A stretch of DNA of 64,000 bases from assembly GCF_023231945.1 (NCBI RefSeq), contig NZ_JAJLJH010000010.1, forward strand, positions 164,486 to 228,485, written 5' to 3'. The stretch comes from Scleromatobacter humisilvae. GTDB lineage: Bacteria; Pseudomonadota; Gammaproteobacteria; Burkholderiales; Burkholderiaceae_C. The position numbers and the translations under genes were made by a program. Shown here piece by piece: positions 1 to 7,840 of this stretch. The number at the start of each line of letters is the position of its first letter. Within the stretch, counting starts at the first letter, position 1. The notes below the pieces were generated by a model. It was not told the DNA's origin, searched no databases, and saw only the letters and a program-made list of their open reading frames with translations.

Positions 1-1
1 G

Positions 2-145
2 AGCTGGTACCGGGTCACCGACACGTGCTCGTGGGCCGAAGGCCCCGGCCAGGTTCGCGCGCCGGGCTCGGAGGACGCGATCGGCGGCGCCGGCACCGTC
101 TACGGCGAGTGCGGCCGCGGCGCGCTGGTGCTCATCGCGAAGTAG
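2..145 (+). CDS. C-terminal end of an unrecognised protein (partial)
   Basis: The frame is open from the window edge to a TAG at 143-145 and gives 47 residues ending GRGALVLIAK. It contains two cysteines, several glycines and tryptophans, which would suit an exported or ligand-binding domain, but I do not recognise the family. It is convergent with the esterase gene that ends at 153, eight bases away. Only the tail is present, so no function is proposed. Confidence 0.45.
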   Translation, partial: SWYRVTDTCSWAEGPGQVRAPGSEDAIGGAGTVYGECGRGALVLIAK

Positions 146-152
146 CGTGCGT

Positions 153-1073
153 TCAGGCGGCGGCCACCTGCGGGTGGTCGCGCCACAGCCAGCGCAGCGC
201 GTCGGGCAGCGTCGCGCCGCCGTGCCTGATCGAGTGGCCGCCGCTGCCCACGACGAACTCGTGGTCGTAGCCCGCGTACGCGAGCGCCGCGGCCATTTGC
301 TCGTTGGCGAGGAACCAGTGGCCGTAGACGATGTCGAGATCGGCGTCGCCGTCCTGCATCCAGACGCGCAGCGGCCTGCGCGCCTCCTTGCGGATGCGAT
401 AGGGCCATTCGTGGCCGCCGCGGATGTCGACGAACGAGCCGATGTGCGAGATCACCTTCGAGAACTGGTCGGGCCGATGCCACGCCGCGGCGAAGGCGCA
501 CTGCGCGCTGGAGCTGATGCCGACGATCGCGCGGTCGCGCGGATCGTCGCTCACGGCCAGGCCCTGCAGCACGTCGGGCAGCAGCTCGTCGACGAGAAAG
601 CGTGCGTAGGCGTCGTCGGTGCTGTCGTACTCGATGCTGCGGTTGTTCGTGCCACCGAAGATCGGCAGCCCCGGCCCCTGTTCGCCGGGATCGACGAACA
701 CGGCGATGGTGACGGGAATGGTGCGTGCGTGGATCAGGTTGTCCAGCACGACGCGGGCGTTCGTCTCCGGGCCGAGGTAGCCGCTGCCGTCCTGGAGCAC
801 GACGAGCCCGGCCGGCCGCGCAGCGTCGTATTGCGCCGGCACGTAGACCTGCACGTCGCGCTCGACGCCCGGATAGACGCTGCGGCCGACATGCCGGTGC
901 GCCTGCAGCCGGCCTTCGGGCACGCCCGGCCGCGCCTGCGCGTCGGGGCCTGGCTTGTAGGGCTCGTCGACGCTGATGGCGCGCGCGAAGCGCGGGGCGT
1001 CGTGGTCGGTCAGGCCCGGCAGCGCGGTGCGCAGGGCGGCGATGACGGGGTCGAGGTGGGACGTGTCGGACAT
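153..1073 (-). CDS. Enterochelin-esterase-like hydrolase
   Basis: This 306-residue protein belongs to the putative esterase family of alpha/beta hydrolases that includes Fes and esterase D-like enzymes. The nucleophile elbow is GISSSAQCA (about residues 185-193). An acidic DGDADLD stretch lies near 241-247, and the terminal His sits in GSGGHSIRH near 280, giving the expected Ser-Asp-His order. No signal peptide is visible, so it is probably cytoplasmic. It is the last gene of the minus-strand locus, 14 bases after the MetX-like gene, and so is probably co-transcribed with the TonB receptor. In related proteins the substrate is a siderophore ester or another acyl ester. Here the carbohydrate-linked neighbours favour deacylation of an imported ester, which is inference. 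The ATG at 1073 is the first methionine after the upstream stop. Confidence 0.75.
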   Translation of the reverse strand: MSDTSHLDPVIAALRTALPGLTDHDAPRFARAISVDEPYKPGPDAQARPGVPEGRLQAHRHVGRSVYPGVERDVQVYVPAQYDAARPAGLVVLQDGSGYLGPETNARVVLDNLIHARTIPVTIAVFVDPGEQGPGLPIFGGTNNRSIEYDSTDDAYARFLVDELLPDVLQGLAVSDDPRDRAIVGISSSAQCAFAAAWHRPDQFSKVISHIGSFVDIRGGHEWPYRIRKEARRPLRVWMQDGDADLDIVYGHWFLANEQMAAALAYAGYDHEFVVGSGGHSIRHGGATLPDALRWLWRDHPQVAAA

Positions 1074-1087
1074 CGGTCGGCTCCGGA

Positions 1088-2131
1088 TCAGACGGGCTGC
1101 TCGAGGAAGCGCTTCAGGTCGTCGCTCCACAACGCCGCGTCGGCGCCCGAGGCGAGGTGCCCCTTGTCGCTGTCCAGCTCGATGTAGCGCACCTTGACGC
1201 CGGCGGCCTCGAGGATGGGCAGCACCTCGAGCGCGAGTCCGGGTGGGAAGCCGACGTCGGTGCGCGAGTTGACGTAGAGCACCGGCGCGCGCAGGTTGCG
1301 CAGGCGCGGACGGACGTCGAACCGGTCGCAGGCGCGGGTCAGCGTCATCAGCGCGTTGGGATCGAAGACCGCGGCCCAGCCGGCGGCCAGGCGCTCGATC
1401 TCGGCCTCGCGCGCGGCCGGGTCGGGGAAGGCCGCGGCGAGTTCGTTCTCCAGGCCGTAGCGCTTGAGCGTGGCGACGCGCATCGTCTTCATGTACGGCT
1501 GCATCGAGCCGGGCGTGTCGACGTAGGCGCCGTCGCGCCAGGCCGGCGCCTTGGACAAGGTCTCGCGCAGCGCGACCTCCGAGGCGATCGGCGAGCGATG
1601 GTACGGACACGTCACCGCGGCGACCACGCGCTGCACGAAGTCCGGGTACGCGACGCCCCACTCGAAGGCCTGGTAGCCGCCCATCGACGGCCCGACGGCC
1701 GCGGCCAGGCGGGTGACGCCGTAGTGATCGAGCAGGAGCTTCTGCGCCTCGATCATGTCGCCGACGGTCATGTCCGGGAACGTGGTGCCGTAGGGCTTGC
1801 CGGTGCGCGGGTCGGTGCTGGCGGGCCCGGTCGTGCCGTAGCTCGAGCCGAGCGCGTTGGGGCAGACGACGAAGAAGCGCCCGGTGTCGATCGCCTTGCC
1901 CGGCCCGACCAGGTCGCTCCACGCGCCCTCGGCCGCGAACGCGCCGGGGGCCAGCATGGACGGCCCGGTCGTCAGGCCGTGCAGCACGATCACCGCGTTG
2001 TCGCCCGCGGCGTTGAGCGTGCCGAGCGCGAGGTGCGACTGCACCAGCTCGGGCAGCACCGCGCCGCTGGCGAGGCGGAAGTCCGTGCTGCGATGCAGCC
2101 GCGGCGTGCAGGCGTCGTCGGTCGAGGTCAT
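1088..2131 (-). CDS. MetX-like alpha/beta-fold acyltransferase or hydrolase
   Basis: The product has about 347 residues and the hallmarks of the homoserine O-acetyltransferase family: HGLTTGPS near 51-58, [14 protein letters not shown] near 90-103 and a GPSMGG nucleophile elbow with Ser near 149. A late Asp (NSRTD) and His (DKGH) complete the triad. True MetX makes O-acetylhomoserine for methionine synthesis. Family members inside catabolic loci often act as hydrolases, and no methionine genes are nearby, so I do not assign metX. An ATG at 2146 would make it five residues longer and overlap the TonB receptor gene by 11 bases. Neither start has a clear Shine-Dalgarno sequence. It lies between the receptor and the esterase on the same strand. 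Confidence 0.75.
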   Translation of the reverse strand: MTSTDDACTPRLHRSTDFRLASGAVLPELVQSHLALGTLNAAGDNAVIVLHGLTTGPSMLAPGAFAAEGAWSDLVGPGKAIDTGRFFVVCPNALGSSYGTTGPASTDPRTGKPYGTTFPDMTVGDMIEAQKLLLDHYGVTRLAAAVGPSMGGYQAFEWGVAYPDFVQRVVAAVTCPYHRSPIASEVALRETLSKAPAWRDGAYVDTPGSMQPYMKTMRVATLKRYGLENELAAAFPDPAAREAEIERLAAGWAAVFDPNALMTLTRACDRFDVRPRLRNLRAPVLYVNSRTDVGFPPGLALEVLPILEAAGVKVRYIELDSDKGHLASGADAALWSDDLKRFLEQPV

Positions 2132-2135
2132 CGCG

Positions 2136-4436
2136 TCAGAAGGCATAGCTCACGTCGGCGCCGATCGTGCGCGGCTGGATGATGCCGGCGTTGAAGGTCG
2201 CGTTGGACGTGCCGGCCGCGGTGTTGTTGACGAAGTTGATGCCGTGCGCGTTGTTCAGGTTCTTGCCGTAGATCGACAGCTTCACCTTCGAGATCTCGAT
2301 GCCGGCGTTGAGGTCGAACGTGTGGTACGCCGGCACGTCCAGCGGGTACTTGCCGAGCGTCGTGTTGCTGAAGTTGGAGATGCGCTTGCCGATGTAGTTG
2401 TACGAGCCGCCGGCCCATGCCGGATGGCCGGCGAGCGCGAAGCGGTAGTCGGCCGCGAGCGAACCCGTCCACTTCGCGGTGAACGGCATCGGATCGCCGC
2501 TGATGCCGCCGAGCGCGGGCGCGGCTTCCGTCAGGCGCGAGTTGGTGTAGGCGCCGGTCGCGCGCAGCGTCAGGTCGGGCACCGGGAACAGCAGGTAGGT
2601 CGCCTCCGCGCCCTTCGAGCGCGCGTTGCCGCCGTTGGTCAGGTACTGGTAGGTGACGCCGTCCTTGGTGGTGGACGTCTGGGCCTGCACGTCCTTCCAC
2701 TCGGTGTCGAAGATCGCCGCCTCCAGCGACATCAGCTTGCCGCCGAAGCCCGACTTGAAGCCCACTTCGTAGCTGGTGACCGAGTCCGGCTTGAAGGTCG
2801 TCGAGCCGTTCGCGAGGATCCCCGGCGGCAGCGCGCTGGGGCCGCCGACGCGATAGCCGGTGGCGACGCTGCCGTAGATCGACATGTCGGCCGCGGGCTT
2901 CCACTTGGCGCTCAGCAGGTAGTTCGTCTTGTCGCTGTCGGCCTTCTGGTCGATCAGCGCCGGCGTGCCGACCAGCACCGACTTCTGGTAGTCCTGGTGG
3001 TACTTCTGCGTCGAGCTCGCGTAGCGCAGGCCGGCCATCAGGTCGACGGTGGGCGTGACCGCCCACGTGGCGTTGCCGAAGACCGAGACCTGGTCGAACT
3101 TGGTGCCCAGCATCGCGTTGAACAGCGGGCCGCCCAGGCCCGCGAAGGGCACGCCGGCGACCAGCGGCAGCAGCGGCGGCAGCCTGTTGACGCTGTCCTC
3201 GTGCGTGTAGAACAGCCCGGCCTCGTACTCCAGCTTGTCGTCGAACAGGCTCGTGCGCGCGCGCAGCTCCTGCGAGAAGCGCTTGGTGGAGATCGTCTGC
3301 CGCTCGGGCAGCTCGATGCCGGGGATGGGCAGCAGCGCGCCCAGCGTGGGCGTGAGGTCGACGTTGGTCTCCGCCGCCAGCTTCTGGTACGTGGTGGACG
3401 AGACGAGGTCGAAGTCGCCGGCGCGGCCCTTGAGCGTGCCGTTGTAGACGTCCAGCGTGATGGCCTCGTTCTCGGGCAGCACGTGGCTGTGCTCCAGCTC
3501 GCCGGTGACGGGCGTGAACGCCGCGGTCTTGACGTCCTCCATGCCGATGCCGCCCGACTTGAAGTGCTGCGTCAGCGCCGACAGGTTCAGCGACCAGTCG
3601 TTGCTGATGCTCCAGCCGAGGGCGACGCGGCCGCCGCGCGTCGTGGCCTTGTTGTCGTCCTTGGTGCCCAGTTCCGGGTTGTCGATGTAGCCGGCGTCCT
3701 TGCGATCGAGCACGCTGACGCGCAAGGCCAGCTTGTCCGTCATCAACGGGATGTTGAGCGACGCGCGGCCTTCGCTGCCGGTGCCGCCGTCGGTCACCTT
3801 GTTGGCGCCGGCCGAGATCGAGCCGCCGAAGGTGTGGCTGTCCGGCTGGATCGTCACGTAGCGCACCAGGCCGCCGACGGCGCCGGCGCCGTACTGCGTG
3901 CCCTGCGGGCCCTTGAGCACCTCGATGCGGCGCAGGTCGGCGGGATCGAGGTCGGGCGTCAGCGTGCTGCCGGTCGCGTAGGACGTGATCGAGCCGACCG
4001 GGGCCTCGTCGATGTAGAACGCGGTCGATGGCGTGGCCTGAGAGATGCCGGTCGAGATGCCGCGCAGCACGACCGACGTGTAGCCGCGGCTCAGCGCGAT
4101 GATGGACATGCCGGGCACCTCGGCGACGTAGTCCTCCAGCCGGTCGAGGCCGCCTTCGGTCAGCCGCGACGCGCTGATCGCGGTGACCGAGGCCGGCACG
4201 TCGATCAGCGCCTGTTCGCGCTTCTGCGCGGTGACGATGACCTCGGTGATCGCCTGCGACTGCGATTGCGTCTGCGCCGGCGCGGACGCCGGTGCAGAAG
4301 CCGCCGCCGCCTGCGCGTGCGCCTGGTTGGCGTGCAGGGCGAGGGCCGCGCACAGGGTGGCTGCCGCGATGGCGGTCGGGCGGGCGATCGGGGCGTGCAT
4401 GGCGCGGGTGGATTGCGCGGTCTGGGCGGTCTTCAA
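2136..4436 (-). CDS. TonB-dependent outer-membrane receptor
   Basis: This 766-residue protein starts with a signal peptide (hydrophobic stretch ending near ANQAHAQA) followed by a TonB box-like EVIVTAQKREQ, a plug domain with IEVLKGPQGTQYGAGAVGG, and a long beta-barrel ending in the aromatic terminus SYAF. It would import a substrate across the outer membrane using TonB energy. I place the start at a TTG at 4434-4436 because GGAGA lies seven bases upstream (4444-4448). The first ATG, at 4400, has no comparable site. The AQKREQ subtype is common in receptors of Sphingomonads and Burkholderiales for plant-derived or aromatic compounds. The neighbours suggest a glycoside or ester, but that is inference. 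The 89-base gap to the flavoenzyme gene could hold its own promoter. Confidence 0.88.
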   Translation of the reverse strand: MKTAQTAQSTRAMHAPIARPTAIAAATLCAALALHANQAHAQAAAASAPASAPAQTQSQSQAITEVIVTAQKREQALIDVPASVTAISASRLTEGGLDRLEDYVAEVPGMSIIALSRGYTSVVLRGISTGISQATPSTAFYIDEAPVGSITSYATGSTLTPDLDPADLRRIEVLKGPQGTQYGAGAVGGLVRYVTIQPDSHTFGGSISAGANKVTDGGTGSEGRASLNIPLMTDKLALRVSVLDRKDAGYIDNPELGTKDDNKATTRGGRVALGWSISNDWSLNLSALTQHFKSGGIGMEDVKTAAFTPVTGELEHSHVLPENEAITLDVYNGTLKGRAGDFDLVSSTTYQKLAAETNVDLTPTLGALLPIPGIELPERQTISTKRFSQELRARTSLFDDKLEYEAGLFYTHEDSVNRLPPLLPLVAGVPFAGLGGPLFNAMLGTKFDQVSVFGNATWAVTPTVDLMAGLRYASSTQKYHQDYQKSVLVGTPALIDQKADSDKTNYLLSAKWKPAADMSIYGSVATGYRVGGPSALPPGILANGSTTFKPDSVTSYEVGFKSGFGGKLMSLEAAIFDTEWKDVQAQTSTTKDGVTYQYLTNGGNARSKGAEATYLLFPVPDLTLRATGAYTNSRLTEAAPALGGISGDPMPFTAKWTGSLAADYRFALAGHPAWAGGSYNYIGKRISNFSNTTLGKYPLDVPAYHTFDLNAGIEISKVKLSIYGKNLNNAHGINFVNNTAAGTSNATFNAGIIQPRTIGADVSYAF

Positions 4437-4525
4437 GGTGTTGTCTCCATCTGATTGACGTGAGTCGCCCCCGCGCGGTCGTGGTGCCGCGCTCCAGGAG
4501 GCTGGACGAAAGCTGCCGGGGGTGG

Positions 4526-5920
4526 CTAGAAGATCTTTCCGGGATTGAGGATCGATTTCGGATCCCACGCACGCTTGGTGTCGCGCATGAGGTCGACGAC
4601 GGGCTGTCCGACCTCGGCGATCAGCTTGGTCTTCTTGCCCATGCCGATGCCGTGCTCGCCGGTGCAGGTGCCGCCCGCGGCGAGCGCGCGGTCGACCATC
4701 GCGGCGTACACGCGGTCGACCGCCTCGCGTTCCTGCGGCGCATCGGGCATCGCCAGGAACAGCACGTGGAAGTTGCCGTCGCCGACGTGGCCCAGGATCG
4801 GCGCGACGAGGCCTTCGCGGTCGATGTCCTCGCGCGCCTGCGAGACGGCGTCGGCCAGCGCGGAGATCGGCACGCAGACGTCGGCGACGATGCAGACGCA
4901 GCCCGGACGCAGCGCCAGCGCCGCGAAGTAGGCCATGTGGCGCGCGCGCCAGAACTGCGTGCGGTCCTCGGGATGCGTGGCCCACTTGAAGTCGATGCCG
5001 CCGTTGGACGCGGCCACTTCCTGCGCCAGCTCGGCCTGCTCGCGCACGGCGGTCTCGCTGCCGTGGAACTCGAGGAACAGCGTGGGCTTCTCGGGCAGGC
5101 CCAGCTTCGAGTGCAGGTTGCACGCGCGCACCTGGTGCTCGTCGAGGAACTCCATGCGCGCCATCTGCGCGCCGCTCATCACCAGCTCGGTGACGGTCGC
5201 GACCGCGTCGTGCAGCGTCGGGAACGCGCAGCTCGCGGCGGCGACGTTGGACGGCAGCGGATGCAGCCGCAGCGTCAGCTCGGTGATGATGCCCAGCGTG
5301 CCCTCGGCGCCGATCATCAGGTGCAGCAGATCGAAGCCCGCGGACGACTTGCGCGCGCGCGTGCCCAGGCGCACGAGTGTGCCGTCGGCCAGCGCCACCT
5401 CCATCGCCATCACGTTGTGCTGCATCGAGCCGTAGCGGATCGTCGTCGTGCCCGACGCGCGCGTCGAGGCCATGCCGCCGATCGAGGCGTTGGCGCCCGG
5501 GTCGACCGGGAAGAACAGCCCGGTGCCCTTCAGCTGCGAGTTCAGGTCCTCGCGCGTGATGCCCGGTTGCACGACGCAGTCGCCGTCCTCGGCGTGGATC
5601 GTGATCAGCGAGTTCATCAGCGACATGTCCAGGCACACGCCGCCGAACGGCGCGCTGACGTGGCCCTCGAGCGAGCTGCCGGCGCCGTAGCCGATCACCG
5701 GCACGCCCAGCGCGTTGCAGCGCGCGAGGATCGCGCAGACCTCGTGCTTGTCGCGCGGCCACGCGACGACGTCGGCGGGCAGGTGCGTGTCGAGCGCCTC
5801 GCCGCGCGCGTGCTGCTCGCGCACCGCGCGGCTGGTGTTGACGCGGTCGCCGAGCGCGCCGCGCAGGAAGGCGACGATCTCGTCGATCGCGGCGGGTTGG
5901 ACGTCGAAGGCGGTGGTCAT
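4526..5920 (-). CDS. FAD-linked oxidase, D-lactate dehydrogenase (cytochrome)/GlcD type
   Basis: The 464-residue protein has an N-terminal FAD_binding_4 domain (about 45-190) with GYGAGSSLEGH and PGANASIGGMASTRASGTT. A C-terminal FAD-oxidase domain carries the GEHGIGMGKK motif. This is the arrangement of D-lactate dehydrogenases and glycolate oxidase subunit D, which oxidise 2-hydroxy acids and pass electrons to the respiratory chain or a cytochrome. No GlcE or GlcF partner is adjacent, so the single-subunit D-lactate or D-2-hydroxyacid dehydrogenase reading is preferred. It starts 8 bases after the GntR regulator gene, so the two are probably co-transcribed. FCD-type GntR regulators often control lactate or glycolate genes, which supports a hydroxyacid substrate. 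Confidence 0.85.
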   Translation of the reverse strand: MTTAFDVQPAAIDEIVAFLRGALGDRVNTSRAVREQHARGEALDTHLPADVVAWPRDKHEVCAILARCNALGVPVIGYGAGSSLEGHVSAPFGGVCLDMSLMNSLITIHAEDGDCVVQPGITREDLNSQLKGTGLFFPVDPGANASIGGMASTRASGTTTIRYGSMQHNVMAMEVALADGTLVRLGTRARKSSAGFDLLHLMIGAEGTLGIITELTLRLHPLPSNVAAASCAFPTLHDAVATVTELVMSGAQMARMEFLDEHQVRACNLHSKLGLPEKPTLFLEFHGSETAVREQAELAQEVAASNGGIDFKWATHPEDRTQFWRARHMAYFAALALRPGCVCIVADVCVPISALADAVSQAREDIDREGLVAPILGHVGDGNFHVLFLAMPDAPQEREAVDRVYAAMVDRALAAGGTCTGEHGIGMGKKTKLIAEVGQPVVDLMRDTKRAWDPKSILNPGKIF

Positions 5921-5927
5921 CGTGGCC

Positions 5928-6734
5928 TCAGGAAGTCTTGCGGACGCGCTTGGCCGCGGCGGCCTTGGCGAGGGTCGCGACGGGCGCGGGCGCCGGCGAC
6001 TCGACGATCTCGAGCGGCTGCGACTCCTGGCGCATCACGTGGATGATGGCGAGGTCGAAGTGGCACGACATCGCCGACGCCGCCCCCATCGAATCGCCGG
6101 CGCAGATGCGTTCGACGACGTCCTCGTGGCCGTCGATCACGCGGGTGAGCTCGTGCGGCATGCGGCGGTCGTCCAGGTGCATGCGCGCGGACGCCTCCAC
6201 CGGCGTGCGCAGCGCGTGCAGCAGCATCGAGTTGAGCGGGTTGCCGCTGGCCTCGGCGATCAGCGCGTGGATCGCCATGTCGCAGGCGACGCGGCGCGTC
6301 TGGTCGGCGCCGGCCGCGCGCATCTGCGCGGCGAGTTCGCGCAGGCAGCGGCGCTGCGCGTCGGTGGCGTAGCGGGCGGCGAGCTGCGCGGTCTGCATCT
6401 CGATGGCGCGGCGCGTCTCCAGCACGTGGGCGACGGTGACCTGCGCGGTGTTGAGCGCGTAGTCGAACACCTGCATCAGCACGTTCGGGTCGATCGGGCG
6501 CAGGCGCGGCTGGCGGCCGGCCTCGATCTCGAGGATGCCGAGCGCGGCGAGCGTGCGATACGCCTCGCGCACGCTGCCGCGGCTGACGGCCAGGTCGCGG
6601 CTGATCTGCACCTCGCTGGGCACCGGCATGCCGGGGCGCAGGCCGTCGCGGTTGACGAGTTCGAGCAGGTGGCGCGCGACCTGCGCGGACAGCGTGGGTC
6701 GTTCGAGGGGAGACAGCGGCGTGACGGAATCCAT
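5928..6734 (-). CDS. GntR-family regulator with FCD effector domain
   Basis: This 268-residue protein has a winged helix-turn-helix at about 10-75 (PSEVQISRDLAVSRGSVREAYRTL) and a helical FCD ligand domain at about 95-225 with metal-ligand-type residues in TPVEASARMHLDDR and DGHEDVVERI. FadR-type members are usually repressors released by a carboxylate such as lactate, glycolate or a sugar acid. It lies inside the minus-strand locus, 29 bases after the SGNH gene and 8 before the flavoenzyme gene, and is likely its local regulator. Two related dyad motifs lie upstream of the first gene of the locus (12512-12535 and 12619-12635) and are candidate targets. The tail after residue 240 is Ala/Pro/Lys-rich. 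The ATG at 6734 fits the family start. Confidence 0.88.
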   Translation of the reverse strand: MDSVTPLSPLERPTLSAQVARHLLELVNRDGLRPGMPVPSEVQISRDLAVSRGSVREAYRTLAALGILEIEAGRQPRLRPIDPNVLMQVFDYALNTAQVTVAHVLETRRAIEMQTAQLAARYATDAQRRCLRELAAQMRAAGADQTRRVACDMAIHALIAEASGNPLNSMLLHALRTPVEASARMHLDDRRMPHELTRVIDGHEDVVERICAGDSMGAASAMSCHFDLAIIHVMRQESQPLEIVESPAPAPVATLAKAAAAKRVRKTS

Positions 6735-6763
6735 GGCGGTCTTGTCCGGTGTGTGAGTGAGGT

Positions 6764-7840
6764 TCAGCAATTGACGGCGTCGGCGAGCGGACGTCCCGGC
6801 GCCAGCAGCGCGGCGTGGAAGCGTTCGCCGATGCGGCGGTAGCCGGCGGCGTTCGGATGCACGCCGTCGGGTTGCAGCGCGGCGTCGGCGTGGCCGAACA
6901 GCGCGAGCCCGTCGACGTAGTGCAGCGCGGCGTCGCCGTGCTCGCGGTGCGTCGAGACGATCTCGCGCAGGATCTGGCGCATGTGCGACGCACTCAGGCC
7001 CTGCTGGTCGCCCGCGTCCTCGCCGGCCTGCAGAAGGAACGGCGAGACGATGGCCATCGGCGTGCGGCGGTGCCGTTCGCGGATCAGCGCGATCATCGCG
7101 TTCGCCGAGTCGCGGAAGGTGCGCTCCTTGAGCATGCCTTCCGACCAGACGTTGACGCCGAGTTCGAGCACGATCGCGGCGGCCGGCTCGTCGCGCAGCA
7201 TGCGGGCGGCCGAGGCGCTGAGCAGGCATGAGCCGGCCCAGCCGAGATTGAGCAGGCGCGCGTCGGCCATCGCGCAGGCGACGGCCGGCCACGATTCCGA
7301 CCCGCCGGCCGCGCTCGCGCATTGCGTGTTGGAGCTGCCGTGGAACACGAGGCGCGGCCGCGCGTCGGGCCAGGGTTCGATCACGGCGCCGTCGTCGACG
7401 GCGATGCGTTCGATCGCGATGGTCGCGGCCGTCGGGAACCACAGCTCGATGCGCTTGTCGCCAACGGGCAGATCAGCCAGCGCGAGCTGCGCGCGGTCGT
7501 CGCCCAGCACCTCTCCGAGCGGGATGCGGTTCGCGCCGCCTTGCGAAGAGACGCGGCGCACGCGCTCGCCGTCGACGAACAGGTCGTAGTGCGACGGCCA
7601 CTCGGGCTTGTCGGCCGCCCAGGTCTGGCGCTGCTGCGTCCACAGCTGCAGCGAGCGCGAGTCGGTGCGCAGCCGCAGCCGTACCCCGGACGGTATCGCC
7701 GCGACCCAGCGCGTGAAGCGATCGTGCAGGTGCCGATCGGCCAGCGGCATGCGCAGCGGCTGCACGGCGGCGCCGCGCGGCAGCAGGCCGACGTGGCCGT
7801 CGAGGAACTCGCCGAGGCGGTGCAGGGGAACGCCGGTCAT
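6764..7840 (-). CDS. SGNH/GDSL-type hydrolase with N-terminal beta-sandwich
   Basis: The 358-residue protein has an N-terminal region (about 1-170) rich in beta-type sequence and a C-terminal SGNH hydrolase domain. That domain shows block I FHGSSNTQC with the nucleophile serine, a glycine in LNLGWAGS, block III LELGVNVW with the Asn, and block V DGVHPNAAG with the catalytic Asp and His. This two-domain layout is found in carbohydrate esterases that remove acetyl or other acyl groups from sugars. No signal peptide is seen. Its ATG overlaps the stop of the GH2 gene (ATGA at 7837-7840), so the two are translationally coupled. That fits an esterase that unmasks a substrate for the glycosidase. 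The exact substrate is unknown. Confidence 0.8.
   Translation of the reverse strand: MTGVPLHRLGEFLDGHVGLLPRGAAVQPLRMPLADRHLHDRFTRWVAAIPSGVRLRLRTDSRSLQLWTQQRQTWAADKPEWPSHYDLFVDGERVRRVSSQGGANRIPLGEVLGDDRAQLALADLPVGDKRIELWFPTAATIAIERIAVDDGAVIEPWPDARPRLVFHGSSNTQCASAAGGSESWPAVACAMADARLLNLGWAGSCLLSASAARMLRDEPAAAIVLELGVNVWSEGMLKERTFRDSANAMIALIRERHRRTPMAIVSPFLLQAGEDAGDQQGLSASHMRQILREIVSTHREHGDAALHYVDGLALFGHADAALQPDGVHPNAAGYRRIGERFHAALLAPGRPLADAVNC

Noticed and set aside
1088..2131. Calling the MetX-like gene metX of methionine biosynthesis
   Set aside because: The locus is catabolic, MetW is absent, and family members with this context are often hydrolases.
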